Source of the DNA: JBFLVQ01 sp040758525
GTDB taxonomy: Bacteria > Acidobacteriota > Blastocatellia > Chloracidobacteriales > JADJPF01
Assembly: GCA_040758525.1 (NCBI GenBank)
Contig: JBFLVQ010000578.1
Location: forward strand, 1 to 6,223
Reading direction: 5' to 3'
DNA: 6,223 nt
Part shown: positions 5,325 through 6,223 of the stretch, in pieces
Layout: each line of letters opens with the position of its first letter
Numbering within the stretch: the first letter of the stretch is position 1
The notes under the pieces: generated by a model
What the model saw: only the letters and a program-made list of their open reading frames with translations
Told to the model about the DNA's origin: nothing
The model's database searches: none
Made by a program: the position numbers and the translations under genes

Positions 5325-5931
5325 CTAAGATCAATTGTTGGATCAGCTTATGCAGTCTTTCATGAGGCATAGATTCCGACTCCAAGCCATATGCCTTCCC
5401 AGCGATTCCGCCGGTCTTCGTCAGCCAGTTGATCAGCTTGGTCTTCTCTTTGGTCGGCAATGGAAAGCGGAAGATCTCGATCTCCTCTTGGCTGTAGTGT
5501 TGTGGATGTATCACAGTTGTTAAGCTAGCAATGGTCAGTCCTGCGGCAGTAAGCTGTTGTTGAAAAGCATTGGCGATAATGTTGCCGGCTGTACCCGTGT
5601 ATCAGCTATCGTAAGCAGTCTTTCTTTTTTCCTCAGCTTCGTAAAAGGCGATATCATCGAAGTCAAATAGTTAACCGATCAGATTCTGTTTCTCTTTCAA
5701 GACCCCCTATTGCTTACTGCCGCCAAACCAAAACGCCAACGCTCTCTCGGCTTAGGTAAAGTTAAAGCCAGCGGCTTCATCCTTTTTCAACGCTAACCTA
5801 TCAAAGTTGATTTGCCCAAAGACTCTCTTATCTCTATTTTTGCTCAGTCTGAGCAATGGCTTTTTTTCAATAATGGTCAACTGGTTCTTCCCCCTGAGGG
5901 TCAAGTGGTTGTACAATAACCTATCTGACCC
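5317..5931 (-). pseudogene. Broken gene of unknown function, four in-frame stops
   Basis: A single minus-strand frame about 205 codons long reads as plausible protein but is cut by TAA (5752-5754), TAG (5707-5709), TAA (5671-5673) and TGA (5602-5604), ending at TGA 5317-5319. Segments include FGQINFDRLALKKDEAAGFN, AERALAFWFGGSKQ, LFDFDDIAFYEAEEKRKTAY, GNIIANAFQQQLTAAGLTIA and LPTKEKTKLINWLTKTGGIA. I do not recognise the family. It seems soluble and rich in charged helices. The final stretch is open from a GTG at 5512-5514 (65 codons) but has no convincing ribosome site. There is no initiator Met at the upstream end, where the frame runs into a hairpin and interspersed repeats. Three different stop codons are involved, so decay is more likely than recoding. 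Confidence 0.55.
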
Positions 5932-5932
5932 T
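5897..5932. repeat. Interrupted inverted repeat AGGGTCA / TGACCCT
   Basis: AGGGTCA (5897-5903) and TGACCCT (5926-5932) are perfect inverted arms. Between them GGTT (5907-5910) and AACC (5918-5921) pair again around the loop GTACAAT. It lies at the upstream end of the broken frame 5317-5931. It could be a protein-binding site, a hairpin or one end of a small repeat element. Confidence 0.5.
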
Positions 5933-5965
5933 TACATTTCTTGGAAAAAGAGAATGGAAATAAGA

Positions 5966-6054
5966 GAGAGGTATCACCGCAGAGACGCAGAGGGCCGCAG
6001 AGTTTTAAAGATTCTCTTTTCTCTTTCTCTTGAATCTCTGTGGTGATACCTCCC
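5966..6054. repeat. Interspersed foldback repeat of the CCGCAGAGACGCAGAG type
   Basis: The left arm (5966-5985) and right arm (6035-6054) match at 18 of 20 positions when one is reversed and complemented; the core is GAGGTATCACC, then CAGAGA after one mismatch. Between them are CGCAGAGGGCCGCAGAG and a pyrimidine-rich stretch with a smaller inner pair (AGATTC / GAATCT). The CACCGCAGAGACGCAGAG sequence is, from general knowledge, a widespread interspersed repeat in many bacterial genomes, carried as a non-coding palindromic unit. A plus-strand open frame through it is not a gene. Confidence 0.75.
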
Positions 6055-6061
6055 TTCGTTG

Positions 6062-6195
6062 AGCATAAATCTATAGTTATGGTGTGGAGAAATTATAAGG
6101 ACTAATCAAACATAAATAAACAAAAGGTTGAATAATCAATCTCAAATTATTGAGATGATTTTTCCAACCTTTACCACTATCCCACCATTTATGCT
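6062..6195. repeat. Nested foldback element (MITE-like)
   Basis: Outer arms AGCATAAAT (6062-6070) and ATTTATGCT (6187-6195) are perfect inverted repeats about 116 bases apart. Next to them, inside, GGTGTGG (6081-6087) lies opposite CCACC (6182-6186). Within is a strong inner hairpin: AAAGGTTG (6123-6130) with CAACCTTT (6165-6172), then ATCTCAA (6139-6145) with TTGAGAT (6150-6156) around the loop ATTA. The outer arms suggest the ends of a small mobile or palindromic unit of about 134 bases; no transposase is present. The inner hairpin alone could act as a transcription terminator. Confidence 0.55.
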
Positions 6196-6223
6196 GAGAA
6201 AATATCTGCTTTGATGATTGTTG

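Noticed and set aside
5317..5931. Stop-codon reassignment or recoding in the broken frame
   Set aside because: All three stop codons occur inside the frame while the neighbouring genes end normally, so ordinary gene decay is the simpler reading.
5807..6046. Plus-strand open frame of 79 codons at the right end
   Set aside because: It runs through the interspersed palindrome and has no ribosome site or protein family features.

Overview
The window looks like bacterial chromosomal DNA of moderate AT bias. It suggests a Gram-negative organism that uses sigma-54 (RpoN): there is an enhancer-binding-protein AAA+ gene, a near-perfect -24/-12 promoter and an RpoE-like ECF sigma factor. A pseudomonadotal, perhaps gammaproteobacterial, host is my guess only; nothing here fixes the taxon.

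Left part (1-2400, all on the minus strand): a four-gene stress and regulation cluster, read right to left. It runs hsp20 small heat-shock chaperone, YtxH-like small membrane protein, ECF sigma factor, then the start of a sigma-54 activator that leaves the window at its left edge. Gaps are 126, 92 and 91 bases and every gene has a good Shine-Dalgarno sequence. About 100 bases upstream of hsp20 lies a textbook sigma-54 promoter (TGGCACG-N4-TTGC), and further upstream, at enhancer distance, are two direct TGGGGAA-type repeats one helical phase apart. The simplest reading is a sigma-54-driven stress module that also encodes a sigma-54 activator and a second sigma factor, so a feed-forward or autoregulatory loop is possible. 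Co-transcription and autoregulation are inferences.

Middle (2469-5044): a decayed helix-turn-helix gene (one stop, one frameshift) lies between the hsp20 control region and a large plus-strand gene. That gene encodes a probable secreted NHL-repeat beta-propeller protein of 741 residues. It has 12 blade-like repeats, and the strand motif missing from the last repeat is present ahead of the first, which suggests closure of the propeller by its two ends.

Right part (4995-6223): gene remains and repeats. A TPR-like fragment without a start overlaps the 3' end of the NHL gene head-on. Next to it is a minus-strand frame of about 200 codons broken by four in-frame stops. The last 330 bases hold three foldback structures, one carrying the CCGCAGAGACGCAGAG-type sequence that I recognise as a widespread interspersed bacterial repeat. 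No intact gene was found to the right of the NHL gene. No rRNA, tRNA or CRISPR array was seen.
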